Shown one piece after another: positions 20,401-32,800 of a stretch of DNA of 64,000 bases. The position numbers and the translations under genes are program-made. How positions within the stretch are numbered: position 1 is the first letter of the stretch; the number at the start of each line of letters is the position of its first letter. Origin of the DNA: Patiria pectinifera (Eukaryota; Echinodermata; Asteroidea; Valvatida; Asterinidae). The stretch is taken from positions 6,901,501 through 6,965,500 of the forward strand of contig CM057146.1 in the NCBI GenBank assembly GCA_029964075.1, in the 5' to 3' direction. A model generated the notes under the pieces. It searched no databases. It was not told where the DNA came from and was given only the letters and a program-made list of their open reading frames with translations.

Positions 20401-23400
20401 TACAATTATGTTTCCCATTTGAGAGGGAAATCAAAGAGGGCGCTAGGGGTGTGTATGACCACTTATAAAAATAGCTGAAAATAGCTGAAAAAAGGTGTAA
20501 AGAAGCTGAACTTTGGATATCTCCTATACTTTTGTACACAGCAAGTGAGGATAAAAGCTGAAAAAAAGCTGAAATCCAAAACAAAGAAAAGCTGAAATCA
20601 GCTTTAAAGCTGAGATTTCACACCCCTGGACCGTCATGTAACTGACAACTAGGCTATGATTAACACAAAGAACACCACCTCACTCACCTTCCTAAAAAAA
20701 ATGGATAAGAAAAAATACTCTTTACCCAATTTGAAGATAAGGAAAAGAAAACATGCTTGAAATTAAGAAACTTTTAGATATGTTTTTAAACATTTAAAGA
20801 AAAATTTTAAAACAACATAACTATCATCGTTTCTTTTTTTTTTTCCTTCCTTTTTTTTGTTTTTTTTTTTTTTTTTTTAATATATTTTTTGTGCAGTTAA
20901 TAAAAGTTTTAACTACAAATCTTTCAGCTACATTTGTTGTTTATTTACACTATACAACACCTACGCCATCGCCAAAACCAAATTTATCCTAGCCATGAAA
21001 ACTGCAACAGAACCCATTTTCCTATCCCCTTTCCTCCTCATGTTCACCATTTAAACATTCATAGGCCCTGTGCAAACTCAGAACAACAGAAAACATTAGC
21101 ACAAATCAATGATGTCGCTGCAAGCGTTGGTTTTAAAGTTTACAAGTTGCGACATCAAATTCACTGTTGAAACAAAAGGTTCTCCTGTGCAAGACACTGG
21201 CAGGGCATCTCTTCATGTGGAACATCAACATCGTCCAACACAAAAAAACAACTTATGATGAGCAAAAACACTATAATGCCCTAACACAATAACACCCCCT
21301 TCACCAGCTATAATACATCTTTTGATGTTCCATTTTTGCCGGCTACAAAGGGAATATAAACTGAACATTGAAAGGTGTATTCATTATTTACTTCAGGGTT
21401 GCATCTTCTATTGCAAGTCAGGAGATACAATGAAATGTCATAGTTCAGATAACACACCAAAGGGAGAAAACTGGAGAAAAAAACACTGCAAAGTTCCTCA
21501 CTGAAAAAAAATAACGGTGCAAGTAACAACTTTCCTAGTTGCAATTTGATCAGTTTGTTTTCCCAAATAAAAAATAATGTAACGGATATTAAATCATTGA
21601 ATGTCTTTTGATGTCACGATTGCTGACAACTTAGTCTCTTAAAAGAACACTGGTGTTTTTTTTTAGGAACAAATTGGTTAAACATGTATATTGTTTTTCA
21701 GATGCAGAAATAGTTAGAATTGTTTTTATATCTCTCATCAAAAGAAGCATATATCAAAAGCATTGCATTATCAAAGCAAAGACCCTAAAAAGCAGCTGCA
21801 TTCTCAAAGCCAAAAGGATAGACACAAAAAAAAACACTAAATTTTAGATCCATCTTTAACTCAAAGTCACACCAACATTTTCTACAGAGTATACAGAAAA
21901 ATATATCATTCCTTTTATAGAAACACAACTTCTGGCTCTACAGTATGCAAAACCAGTAGCTTATTTGCATGTTGAGAATTTTTTTTGCCACTAACGACTG
22001 TTTTCTACTTAATAAGCAGCAGAGAATAAAACACTTTCAATCTGTTTTTTTTTTGTTTTTTTGTTTTTTCGGTTTTTTTGTTAATTTTTTTTTAAGGAAT
22101 TAATTTATTTACATCTATTCACATTGAGAAATGAAAAACCTCAAAAGAGTCCATTCTCATCCATAAAACTCTCCGAAAAGCAAAAAAAAAAGACTTCTGA
22201 ATCTTCAACACAGCTCCGACGGGTATCACCCCTTTACAAAAAACGAAATACTAAAAAAATATCACTTCCCTTTTTATCCAGTAACGCATAACTACAATAC
22301 ACTCAACATTTTTCCTAGATAATAGATCAGTTTCTGTTACAGACTTCAAGCTACAGAAGCAAAGCAAAGAGAAGAGAATCCGGAAAAACTGAACACTTTC
22401 AATATACACATATGTACAGACTTGCATATCAGCAAATTAGAATTTGAAACCATTTAGTCGGCGTCGTTTCTACACGCAACTCAAAAAAGGTAAAAAGCGA
22501 ATATTTCTGTGAGGCGCCTCAATAAAAATACGACAATACTTCTTTAGCTCAGCAGACGTCTATACAGAAATGCGATCCAAAACGTGCACCAACTGAAAGC
22601 CAAAATGTTTCTGCAGCGAGCTTTGCATTTTGAAAACATCAACTGCAACCAGGCACACCAACTTTGAACATACAATGCCTATCTGGGCAGATCACAAACA
22701 CCATGTACACCACCAATGTTGCAAGCAAGTAATGTTGAAACTTCCGGTTGTGTGCTTTTTGGATTCAGTCCGTACTAAACATTTTTACAAAATGTATCCA
22801 GAAATTAAAAAAAAAACTGCTGTGACTTTCTGTGACTTTCAGGTTATGCAGAACCGCACTGTAAACATGAAGTACAGCAAAATATCTTGGATTAAGAAAA
22901 AAAAGGCAAAAGCCAAGTCTGGCCTTGTCAACACACTGCTCTTCAATTTGGTCCAAAACACGAAAAAATCTTAGTGACCTAACATTCCAAAACACTTGGC
23001 AAAGAACCAACAATTTATACACATCAGGCCAGCAGTGAACACACAACTATTCAAGAAACAGACTTTCCCTTCTGTCTGGCACCTCGTGTCCACAATTGAC
23101 ATTCCACACACTTCCCATACTCTGGTACCAGATTGTCCAGCCGCAGCATCGTGCTAGTCCACCACAAGAACATTTACACAGGCCAGGTAAATATTTTTAA
23201 AAATCGGCGTAAAAATTCTGTCCACAAAAAGCCTCATGATTGTCCATAGTTTATAAAATATCCCAATTCCAGACGATGCCGAAACACTCCTTTTTTTTCT
23301 TCTCTTTTATATCCGAAATATACAAATCTGTGCAGTTTAAAAAGACCCTTGTGACTATGTAACTATTGAGGGACAAACATGAATGGGGTTCAAACCGAAA

Positions 23401-24714
23401 GATCTGAATAATATCAGCTAGTCTGTTGCCATAGATTTCTCCCAGGCCATTTCTCAAAATTGCGACTTCACTTCCAGCTCTGGCTTCAAACTTTATAAAT
23501 TTAGGACCTTGATTAATAGAGACATGGGCTCAGTTTCTATTACGAAAACATTAAAGACACCAGTTTGTTCTATACAAAGAGTTACAGGCTTAGAGCCAGA
23601 GACAACGCCGTTGTTTGACAAATGGCAACAGGGCAATTCCAGCATTATCACAGGAAGTGTAATGTCCGCGACAGAGCCAATTAAGCATATCTAACTAACG
23701 ATTCAGAGAAATGATCCTAAACTCCTAGTCTGTAATCTCCTTGACCATTACTAGATGATGGATGTATATGATTCAAAAAAAAAATTTTCAGGTTTATTCA
23801 CTTAGCTCTTAAATGCCCAGTCATGGACTTGACATAACACTGGAATTGCCCAATATACTCCTTTTCAACTTTGCAGAATCAGCTGCAGCATTTTTTGTTA
23901 ATAAAGTATCCAATAATAATTTTTTGATATCAAATAGAAGCAACTCCTTTATTATCAGTCAATTTAACTGAGACACTGTGTTACATTTGTACAGCCTGCA
24001 TCCACTTATATCTGAATCCCTGAATGTATCTCGTAACAGCATCATCCCCAGTCAGTAAATCAAAAGCACTAGTTACTGAATTTATGTTTTCCTTTCATTG
24101 GACCAACTATTCAGACCACAACTCAACATAATTATGCCTGAAGTAACTTCAAATACTAGATGACAAGGAGTTTCTGAAGGGAGATTTATGGAACAGCCCA
24201 GCCACGATATTTCACAAGATCTACGATCCAGAACCGACAGTCACTTTTAAAAAATTGTGCTCCCAGTTTGGCGATGCCACTCGGAGAAAATTACATGTTC
24301 ATGTTTTAAGCACACCAATGCTATTTTCGCTTTATTTCATTCACTGTATGAAAGAAGGTTTCAACAACAATCTACCTACATGTATGGACTGGGCCTACGC
24401 TGCTGGTACTTGATTGTAAGACTTAAAAGTTTGGCAACAAATTGAGGTATGTGAAACGTTGTTAACTCAGTTTATTTATCCCAATATTTACAAACTCTAT
24501 TAAGGGTTATCCGTTGAGTGTAACAAGGTTAGTATCGCTCTCCTTAAGTTTTGCCAATATTTCTCAAGTTTCAATTTTGAAAGCGTCATTGAAATACAAT
24601 TTTTTTGCATAAATCATGGGAGTGAATGAATTGTTATGTTTGTCATATCTTAAATTGAAGCAAATACAGGTGAACAGATGTACCCAACTTGAATTGTACA
24701 TAATGACCTGCTTT
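14420..24714 (-). other. HELZ: probable HELZ 3' UTR (up to about 10 kb)
   Basis: No exon-like or protein-family signal occurs in this 10-kb stretch downstream of the HELZ stop codon. On the HELZ sense strand I count at least 12 TGTANATA (Pumilio-type) octamers against about 3 on the other strand, with roughly 2 expected from base composition. That strand bias fits a long regulated 3' UTR. A decamer minisatellite at 18058 and poly-T tracts at 20830-20880 and 22045-22095 are embedded. The distal end is uncertain. Confidence 0.5.
18058..18307. repeat. decamer minisatellite (TGTAATACAA)n
   Basis: About 25 copies of a 10-base unit, mostly perfect, with scattered substitutions such as 'tgtaatgcaa'. 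It lies in the probable HELZ 3' UTR and creates long spurious Tyr/Leu/His/Cys ORFs on the minus strand. Confidence 0.9.
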
Positions 24715-26890
24715 TTAATTAAAGTAGGAGTAGAACCCGTCCTTGTTCTGCCGGTTGCCCAGGTCTTTGATGAGCATCAGTGGGTCTGGAGAAGCCGTCT
24801 TCCCCCGGTCCTCCAGAGGAAAACCTGTCTTGCTGAGCTTGGGCTTGGGAGGGGCACGAAGGGCGCTGGCATAGGACATGGAGGATGGCAACAAGGAAAT
24901 GTCGTCCTTGGAGTTGAGATTGGCCCCTGTGCCGATGGGGCTGAAGCGGCTGCCTGGGTTGGGGTTGAGGGAGACGCAGTCGTCTTGTTGCGGGGGAGGT
25001 AAGGCGGAGACAAGCTGCTGGGACTCGGCCTGCGAGTAATCAGCGGCTTGATTCAGGTAACTACGGGGGTTATTATTCCTAACTGAATTGGATCTTACCC
25101 ACAATTCCGGCTCCTCCTTGTCCAGGTCCTCCATGAAGCTGGAGAAGCCATGCTGGTCCTCTTGGGAGCTCTGTCGATAGAAGTCTGACTGCGAGCCCAG
25201 CCGGGGGAAGTTCGAGTCAGCCGCAGAGAAGAAACCCGCATTCTGGTGACCTGAGGAGTGCCTGGAGCGGTCTGTGCTGTTGTTGGGCATGTGGTTGGGG
25301 TTTGGACTCAGGGACGGCTGGTGTTGAGGGGGTGCACCCGTTGAGGGACCATGGCTGTTCTGCTGAGTGTATATCGACCGGGGCATGTGGACACCCCTCG
25401 TCCGCAGCTCAATTGGTTGACCCGTCACGCTCTGCTGCTCTTGACGTTTGCTGACACTGTACGGCATGTCATTGTGAGTCTCGGAAAATGCTTGCTGACT
25501 CCTACTGTTGACTCCGTACGGGGATTGTCCCATCTGGTGATTGACAGTGCCTCTTGAAAACATGTCGTCTGGTTCCTGAGGGTTGGACTTGACTCTTCTC
25601 TTTCCGTGCTGCAGCATGTTCATGATCTCCTGGCCAGCTGCATTCCCTTTGAAGACACCGTTGGAGTCCTTCCATGGCTCACTTGCACTGCCGTGGGGAT
25701 TGTTGTTCTCGAAGAGCTGCTGCTGTGCAGGTGGTCTTACAGGTGTCTGCTGTTGTGCACTACCAGTGCCTACAGATTGGGGATTAAAGACACCAGAGCG
25801 CTGTTGTTGCTGCTGCTGCAGTTGCTGCTGTTGCTGTTGCTGCATCTGCTGAAGCCTCTGTTGATGCAGCATTTGGGGGCTCGGGACTTGGTGGAAAGGT
25901 TGACCCTGTTGTCGTGCTGCATGGGGTATCCTGTGTAGTGCCTCAGCTGCTACTGTGAGCGGCGGCGGTTGCCCCGGTTGTTCTGCTGCAGTCTGGTGGT
26001 GCATGTTGTGCTGTTGCTGTTTGGGAGAATGCTTCAAGAGGAAATTGCTTGCATAATCAGGTCCCATGGTCCTCAGGTAGTAATTGTACTCCTCGTGGAT
26101 TCTCAGTTCTTCCAATTTGGCCACAACTTCCTGCCGGTCACTTGCCGAATTGGTCTTGGTGGTGCTAGACTCTGAGCCGCTGGTCTTTCTTTCTCTGTCC
26201 CTTGACGGGGAGCCCGATTGCCAGTGGGCATTTGCACCGCCAGCTTCCTTAGGCGAGTTGGGGTGGGAGGACTTGTCGGACTGCTGCTTAGGGGAGAGCT
26301 GTGGGGAGGAGACATTAGCGAGGTGTGTTGGGGAGTGGCGCATCATGTGTGGGAAGCCATACGGCGGCATCATCAGGGGCAGACCCGTGGCAGGGTCCAC
26401 ATAGGCACCCTGGGTGTAAAACTGCGGGCCTGCCGGCAACATCCTCAGCGGGTGCATGGGCATGACGTAAGGCATGGGCATCACATACAGCCGCTGACCG
26501 GTCACGGGGTCAAAGGTCGGGATGGGGCTGCCTGGACGCACCATCCCGGCATGGCCATAGGGCATCCCGGCAATGGCTCGAAGTGACGCATTCATGCTCG
26601 CCGCTTGGGCAGTAGTCAGTGACGTAGGGGTCTGACCCCCAGGCGACAGCATCCCCCGGGGCAGCCCGTGGGCCATCATTCCCACTCCGTGGAGGCCAGC
26701 TCCTTGGATCATGGGGGCACCTGTGACCTGATTACGCAGGGCCTGGGGGATGAACTCCTTGGCCAGAGGGTTCAGGATGTACGTCTTCTTCATCTCGACG
26801 CCCGACAGCAGGGCCCTGATCTCGTCATAGGTGATGCCAAACAGACTCTTGTTCTCATGGGCGACTTTGATGAAATTCTCCCAAAGAATT
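24715..26890 (-). CDS. HELZ: HELZ coding exon 18: end of helicase, PAM2, disordered tail
   Basis: The acceptor TTCAG is at 26891-26892. The exon begins '[20 protein letters not shown]', then reaches the PAM2 motif [16 protein letters not shown], which in this family binds the MLLE domain of poly(A)-binding protein. About 660 residues of low-complexity tail follow, rich in Pro, Gln, Ser and Met, with a polyQ tract encoded near 25800-25860. The end is conserved: [20 protein letters not shown] and a final GFYSYFN, close to the vertebrate ending. The exon has no introns, as in the large last exons typical of such tails. Confidence 0.95.
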
Positions 26891-29800
26891 CTGAACAGAG
26901 AGTAAGAAAAAAGGAAAGTTTGATAGAGTCCTTGATCAGATGTGCTGCCATGGGTGAGATTGGGAGGAAAATGAAAACCCCAAAATATAATCGGCAGAGA
27001 GTTTGAGGGTCACCAATGATTCAAGTGCAACCTAGGGTCTAAGACATGTGTTTGTTTTGGCCTTATGGCACCCCTTACAATACTCATTTTTATATTTCTA
27101 TACAAACTTTTATAGGAAAAACAAAAGGAATTCAACATTTCGAAGGGATTCTTTAAAAATCCTGAAATCAGCAAAAATCCTGACAAATCTCACCCCAGAC
27201 TGTTTTATTTGGCAAACTTCATTCATCTTTTTAAAGATTTTTCTCAAATCAGTGAGAGAGATAAACCCAATTTGCCTTTTCAACAACATTTTAGCTCAAA
27301 CATTACAAGTATTAAAGCTAAGGTTTCTTTGCGTTTTTTGTTTTGTTTGTTTTTTAAGAGATCAGTTTCATATCCTTGACGAGATCCAGTCTGATGCTAG
27401 AACCTGTTTAAAACTGTGAATAAAGATATTGCACTGTATTCACTTTGTACCAGCAGGGTTCGACTTCAGCGGTAGCCCGCTAGCCCAATGCTAGCCAAAA
27501 CAGCGGCGGGTTAGTCAAACTATTGCTTTAGTAGCCCGTCTGGCGAGTCAAAAATTATTGGGCTTCGGTAAAGATGAAAGGACAGGAAAAAATAAATCAT
27601 GAATTCAGAAAGCAAACCTGTATAAATTTGTGTCTATTTTGATTAACTGTTTAGGGTTAAGTTATTAGATCTGTTTATTAAAAACACTGACAAGATTGCC
27701 TCAGGATACACGTTTTACATGTATGCACATTGTCGTTTATGAGACACTCATAAAAACATGTTGGGCTAGTGAAAATGCCCGCGGGCTAGTTAAGAGTCTG
27801 TTTCTGTAGCCTGGCTGGCCAGTGAAAAAAACAGTTATGGTCGAACCCTGACCAGACACCCAGTGCATACTGTTTTTTTATGTGTTTCATGTGTTTCTCA
27901 ATCACCGTACACTCACAATGTCCCGAACAACTGGGAAAACAATGTGCCAGCTACTGCATAAACAACCTGCTCCTGGGACAATTATTCTGAACAATAACTG
28001 GCACAATACTTCCACAGCTACTAGGAGCCTCCATGAGTTTACAGTGATTCTGTGACTGGATTGGTCCTCCATCCATACCTGCACTTCCCTATCGAGCACA
28101 GCGACACCGGATCCCCCACGACGGCTACCAGCGACTGGGCCCTGGTGATGGCAGTATTGAGCAGCTTGTCGTTGGACAGGAAGCCGTAGTCTGCTTCCTC
28201 CTCCCCCGCCTCCGGTCCCGCTGAGTGCCCCGCCTCCCCCCGGGAGCCCTTCTTGGACTTTGGGGATCGGTTCTTGGTGGCGGTTGTGGAGGCGGCTGTG
28301 GCGGCCTTGCAGGTGTTGTGGGTGCGGACTGTGCTGATGAACAGGACTCGGAACTGCTTGCCTGTTTGGGGTGAAAACACGGGATAAATCCAACAGGTTC
28401 GAAAACACGGGATAAATCCAACAGGTTCAAAAACAACAAAGCAATGATGAGGCTTTTTATTCAAACTAAAAATACTGTACACTTTGGCCTCGAAATGATA
28501 GGATTTCAGATCTGTGGAGCTGAAGTCTTCCGAGTCTGAGGCCAAAAATCTCCTGAGGTTGTAAGTGGAAACGAAGCTGAGATTTGGAACCCAAACTTGG
28601 TTGTTAAAATGATTACTCAGACACTCTAACTTTCTAACTATCCAATCTAACTTTTTGGTTGTTGCCTACCTTGTACATTCATGACTCTCTCCACGGACAC
28701 GTTGTGCAGTCGACGCTTGCGCAGCTCTGACCTGATACGGAAGACCTGATCGGCGTAGTGGCTGACCACACCGATGCTGGTCTCATCCAAGTTGCCCCAC
28801 TCCTCCACGGGCCACGCCTTCTGCAGCTCCGCTACCCTCTCCGTGATCTCAAACACCTGGCAGAGAAGCGGAAGAAGTTTTGGAAGGATCTCCCAAGTCA
28901 TTTAGGAGTACTACGTAAAAGTGAAGGCAGAGTTTGTACAAACATGTGGTTATCGAATTTATTCAGAGCTCCAAGGAACAAGTCTGATCAAGTGCTTTTG
29001 ACTTGTTCCGTACCTTGCAGACTCCTACTTTTATTTGGAGTAACCAAACAAAAATGCAATTCAAAACTCTATGCTTCTTCCTTTCTGGTGTCCATTGCGA
29101 TGCATACAGCTATCAATAACTAACCACGACAACCTTAAAAAGAGTTCACTAGTGTACAAATATTGAGTGGCTCAGATGGGAATGGGAAGAATATTATTGC
29201 AAGGTAAAATCTAGACTTTTCCATTTCGTGAGGCGAAGCCGAGTGAAATGTAAAAGTCCAGATTTTACTGAGCAATATTATTCTTCCAATTTCACAATTT
29301 ACAGCCACTCAATCCTTGTCTTTTAATTTACAGTTGAAACGAACTTCTATTTCAATACAAATTGGTGGGAAATGTATCTCTCCCTTCCAAACCACCCCTT
29401 CACGAAATGTTTGAACCCAACTCTGTAGCTACTGGCTCTTGCGAACAAAACTCGCTACACGCAATGCTCAACGAGCACACCAGCATGCATTTGCACACTG
29501 AAACCACGCCATGAAACAAAGATGATCCAAACTGTTGAATAGTAAGTCCCATTCCCCATGGGCGAATGATAATTTTGAGCCCCGGCGTGAATGGGAGCAA
29601 TAATGAATATCACGTGATGTTAGTTCTGCCAATCAAATGACAAGGATCTGTATGTCACTTATATAAAAATGTCCAATCATCATTGACCAGCTTCCATTAA
29701 AGGGAAAATACAACATTTGCAAACATCAAAAATAAAACTACCAAATCATTTTGAAATACCTTGCTGGACTGTTAGTGAATGACAGTGTAAAGCATCCTGT

Positions 29801-32800
29801 AAAATCATGGCACCTGGTATACTGTCATTTTCAAGAAAAGTGGTATTTTTGTATCAATTTCCAACACTGATCGGCCGATCAGCGTTGGAAAAAACTGGCT
29901 TTTTTTCAAATACTGACCCCAGTTGACCATCGCACTTGTTTGCAATCGATTACACACCTATGAACAGGTACAAGCCAGCTAGACTAGTTCCCTGACCTTA
30001 CAATTCCCCAATATATGTAAACTGCCCTGTTTCTTCTTAAATGGAGTCAGGGAACCAGACTACAGGAAAATGATTGTTTTTCTTGGTTTTATAGCATTTT
30101 CGAACCCAAAACCTCAAAAAAGTCAGTGTAACTATATTTGCTATATATTTCCAACCCCCCAATTCCATCCATTTCTGAAAATTACAGCAAAAGCAAATGA
30201 TGTATATTCCCTTTAAATGTGCATTAGTAGGTCTACTGTACCCCCTCCCCCTACCCCATGGAGACATGGAGAGAAAAAAATTATATCTTGGATATAAACT
30301 TCTGAAGTGAATGTTTCTTGTTTAACCACTCCATGAAGTTGGGGTCTGGAGATTATTTAGCAAGATGACAAACAACAGCAAGATAGATGACCTCGTAACA
30401 TCTTAGCTGATTCGTGCTCAGCCCATGAACAGAATGAGCAATGTTTTCTCTGTCTGTGGCCCAGAGGTAAGATGGGGGAGAATGAGAAATAAAAACCAAT
30501 ACTCACCTCTGCGTTGTTGTAGAAGGAGGTGCTGTTCTTCTCCTGCACGTCCTCCCCCCTCGTGGTGAAGAACGTCAGCGGGTACCAGTCCCCGTGAGCC
30601 GCCTGCTTGCCGCTGGCCAGCAGCTTGCTGTCGTAGAACAGACGGGAGGTGTAGCGGACGATGGCCTCGTGGGAGCGGTAATTCTCACACAGCAGGATCT
30701 TGCAGGGGTGCTGGGCCGGGTAGAGGTCGTAGAGGCGCTCTAAGAGGGAGATGTGCAGGTTGCGGTCCCGGGCGAAGTCAGAGTGGACCTCAGGGCTGAT
30801 CTGTGGAGGGAGTGAGGAGAGTAAGTGTTGGATTGGTTTTTGGTGAACCAATATGTTTTCATTGTAAGGTGAATTGGAAACGAAGGCTTTATGGATTCAA
30901 AAGTAAAATTTTGAAATCAAAGAGCCACCAGTGTTCTACTGTTCTACTATGTTGTAAGCTTTTTCTCCTGGTTTTTCTACTCAGCACAGGGCACAGTATT
31001 TAATCATTTTGTTTATATGATGAAACGAGAAATTGGCTTACTTCAAAATCCGTTGTTTTCTACAAAAGGACTTATATAGAATTTATTCACAAAGAAAAGT
31101 GACTTATTTCACAAAACGTTCTTTCTTATTGAGCTTTTTCTTATAACAAGCACATGCTTCTATAGATTATTCCGAGCATGTTAACAATTCTATCATGAAG
31201 GCCCCCTTCAATGGCGGAAGCATTGTGCTAGCTTATGTTCAGATTATCCGTCATAGGGCAGTTGCTTTGTACAATAGCGTGCACAATGGTTTCTCTGTTG
31301 AAGGGGGACTCATGAGAGTACACTGAACACTTGCCTGGATTTGTCTGTAGCACACATCGATGGATCCTATTACTTTATTAATATTATAATAAACATAAAA
31401 TCTTTCGGTGCCCATATAGGATTTTGTAGGGAAAAAATAGTATGGGGAAATGTTTTCAGATACAACCAATCGGCAATACAACTCTAACTCACTTGCATGT
31501 AGTCACCGGCGAGCACGATGCGAGTGTTGAGATTGGCTAACGCCAGCGGCATGATGGTCTCACATTCCATGGCCTGGGCAGCTTCATCTATCAGGATGTG
31601 AGTGAAGAAGCCTACGGAGACAAAAAAGGGAATAGACATGTAGATTGGGACCTGATTTTCAAATTGGAACGAAGAATGATTTTTAAAAATAGTGGCGATT
31701 TTTTTTTCACACACTTCTTACGAATGTAGATTCGACAAAATCTAAAAGAAAAATCAGAAAGCCTTCTTTTGTGCTATTTTGGAGTTACATCCCGAAAAAT
31801 AGATTCCTTTTCTAAATTGCTATTTTTCGAGCCATACAGAAGTTATTCACTTTGAATGAAATATCGACTGAAAAAAATGGCCCATGTTTAGTAAATGAAT
31901 TGATTATTGGTTGCCAGGCAATAATTCAGTCCTCGCAGGGTAGGCTGGTAGGCTGGTTCCCAACCCACAATCAAGATCAATAATGTAGCACCGGGAGCCA
32001 GTCTGCTTGCAAAATAGATCTGCTTGTGCCCAAAATAATTTTTTTTTTCAGAGGGTTGCAGGTGTCAAAAATAAAAGAGAAAAAAAAGGAGTTTGTTAAA
32101 GTGCATGGGGAATGCAACTTTAAATTTACCTTGTCCCAGGTCGAGATGACTGAGAAACCGTGACGTGCTGAGCGTAGCCACCACCACCCTCGCCTTGATC
32201 ACCTCCTCCTTGCTAGGCATGGCAAACTTGTCCTGTGCCTCTGACATGACGCAGTAGAGACGGACTAGCGGGTGCACCGTCGGCACCCACCGGTCCTTGA
32301 AGTAGATACGCAGGGGGCGGGCCGCCGTGAAGCCCGCCTCCACGTAGGCATGGAGGTAGTCTTTGATGTAAAGGTCTGCCGCACTGTTACAAAATGGAGA
32401 AAGTCAGTCACAAGTCAGGTCTCAAGAAACAGGGGAGACAGGAATGCCTTTGTCACAGTTCATTTGGAGAGCTTGAGATTTGTCTTCAGACTGAAACACT
32501 TGTAGTTGACTTGTGATTGACTTGGGAGGACTTGTCACTGACTTGGTTTTACTTGTTACTGACTTGGTTATAACTCTGTCTGATATTGCATGGCATTGCT
32601 ATATTTCGTCACCGTTTTCACGAACTGACACACACGCGCTGTGTGCTTTTAGTTCGTGAAAACCGCGTTATAAATATTCTCACTTTCACTAACTGATGTG
32701 AGCGCGCACTTGGTACACTTACACGTAATACAATAATTTTGGTTTTCACGAACTGAAACGCAAGCATGTGGCGGAAATACAATTCGGAGAAAACAACGCT

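Noticed and set aside
20442-20627. Possible hAT-like element with AGGGGTGTG and CACACCCCT ends
   Set aside because: Only a 9-base inverted match and no target duplication; the interior is an 'agctgaaaa' word repeat. Left out for weak support.
25583-25938. Cys-rich and Leu-rich plus-strand ORFs
   Set aside because: Antisense reading of the HELZ polyglutamine region.
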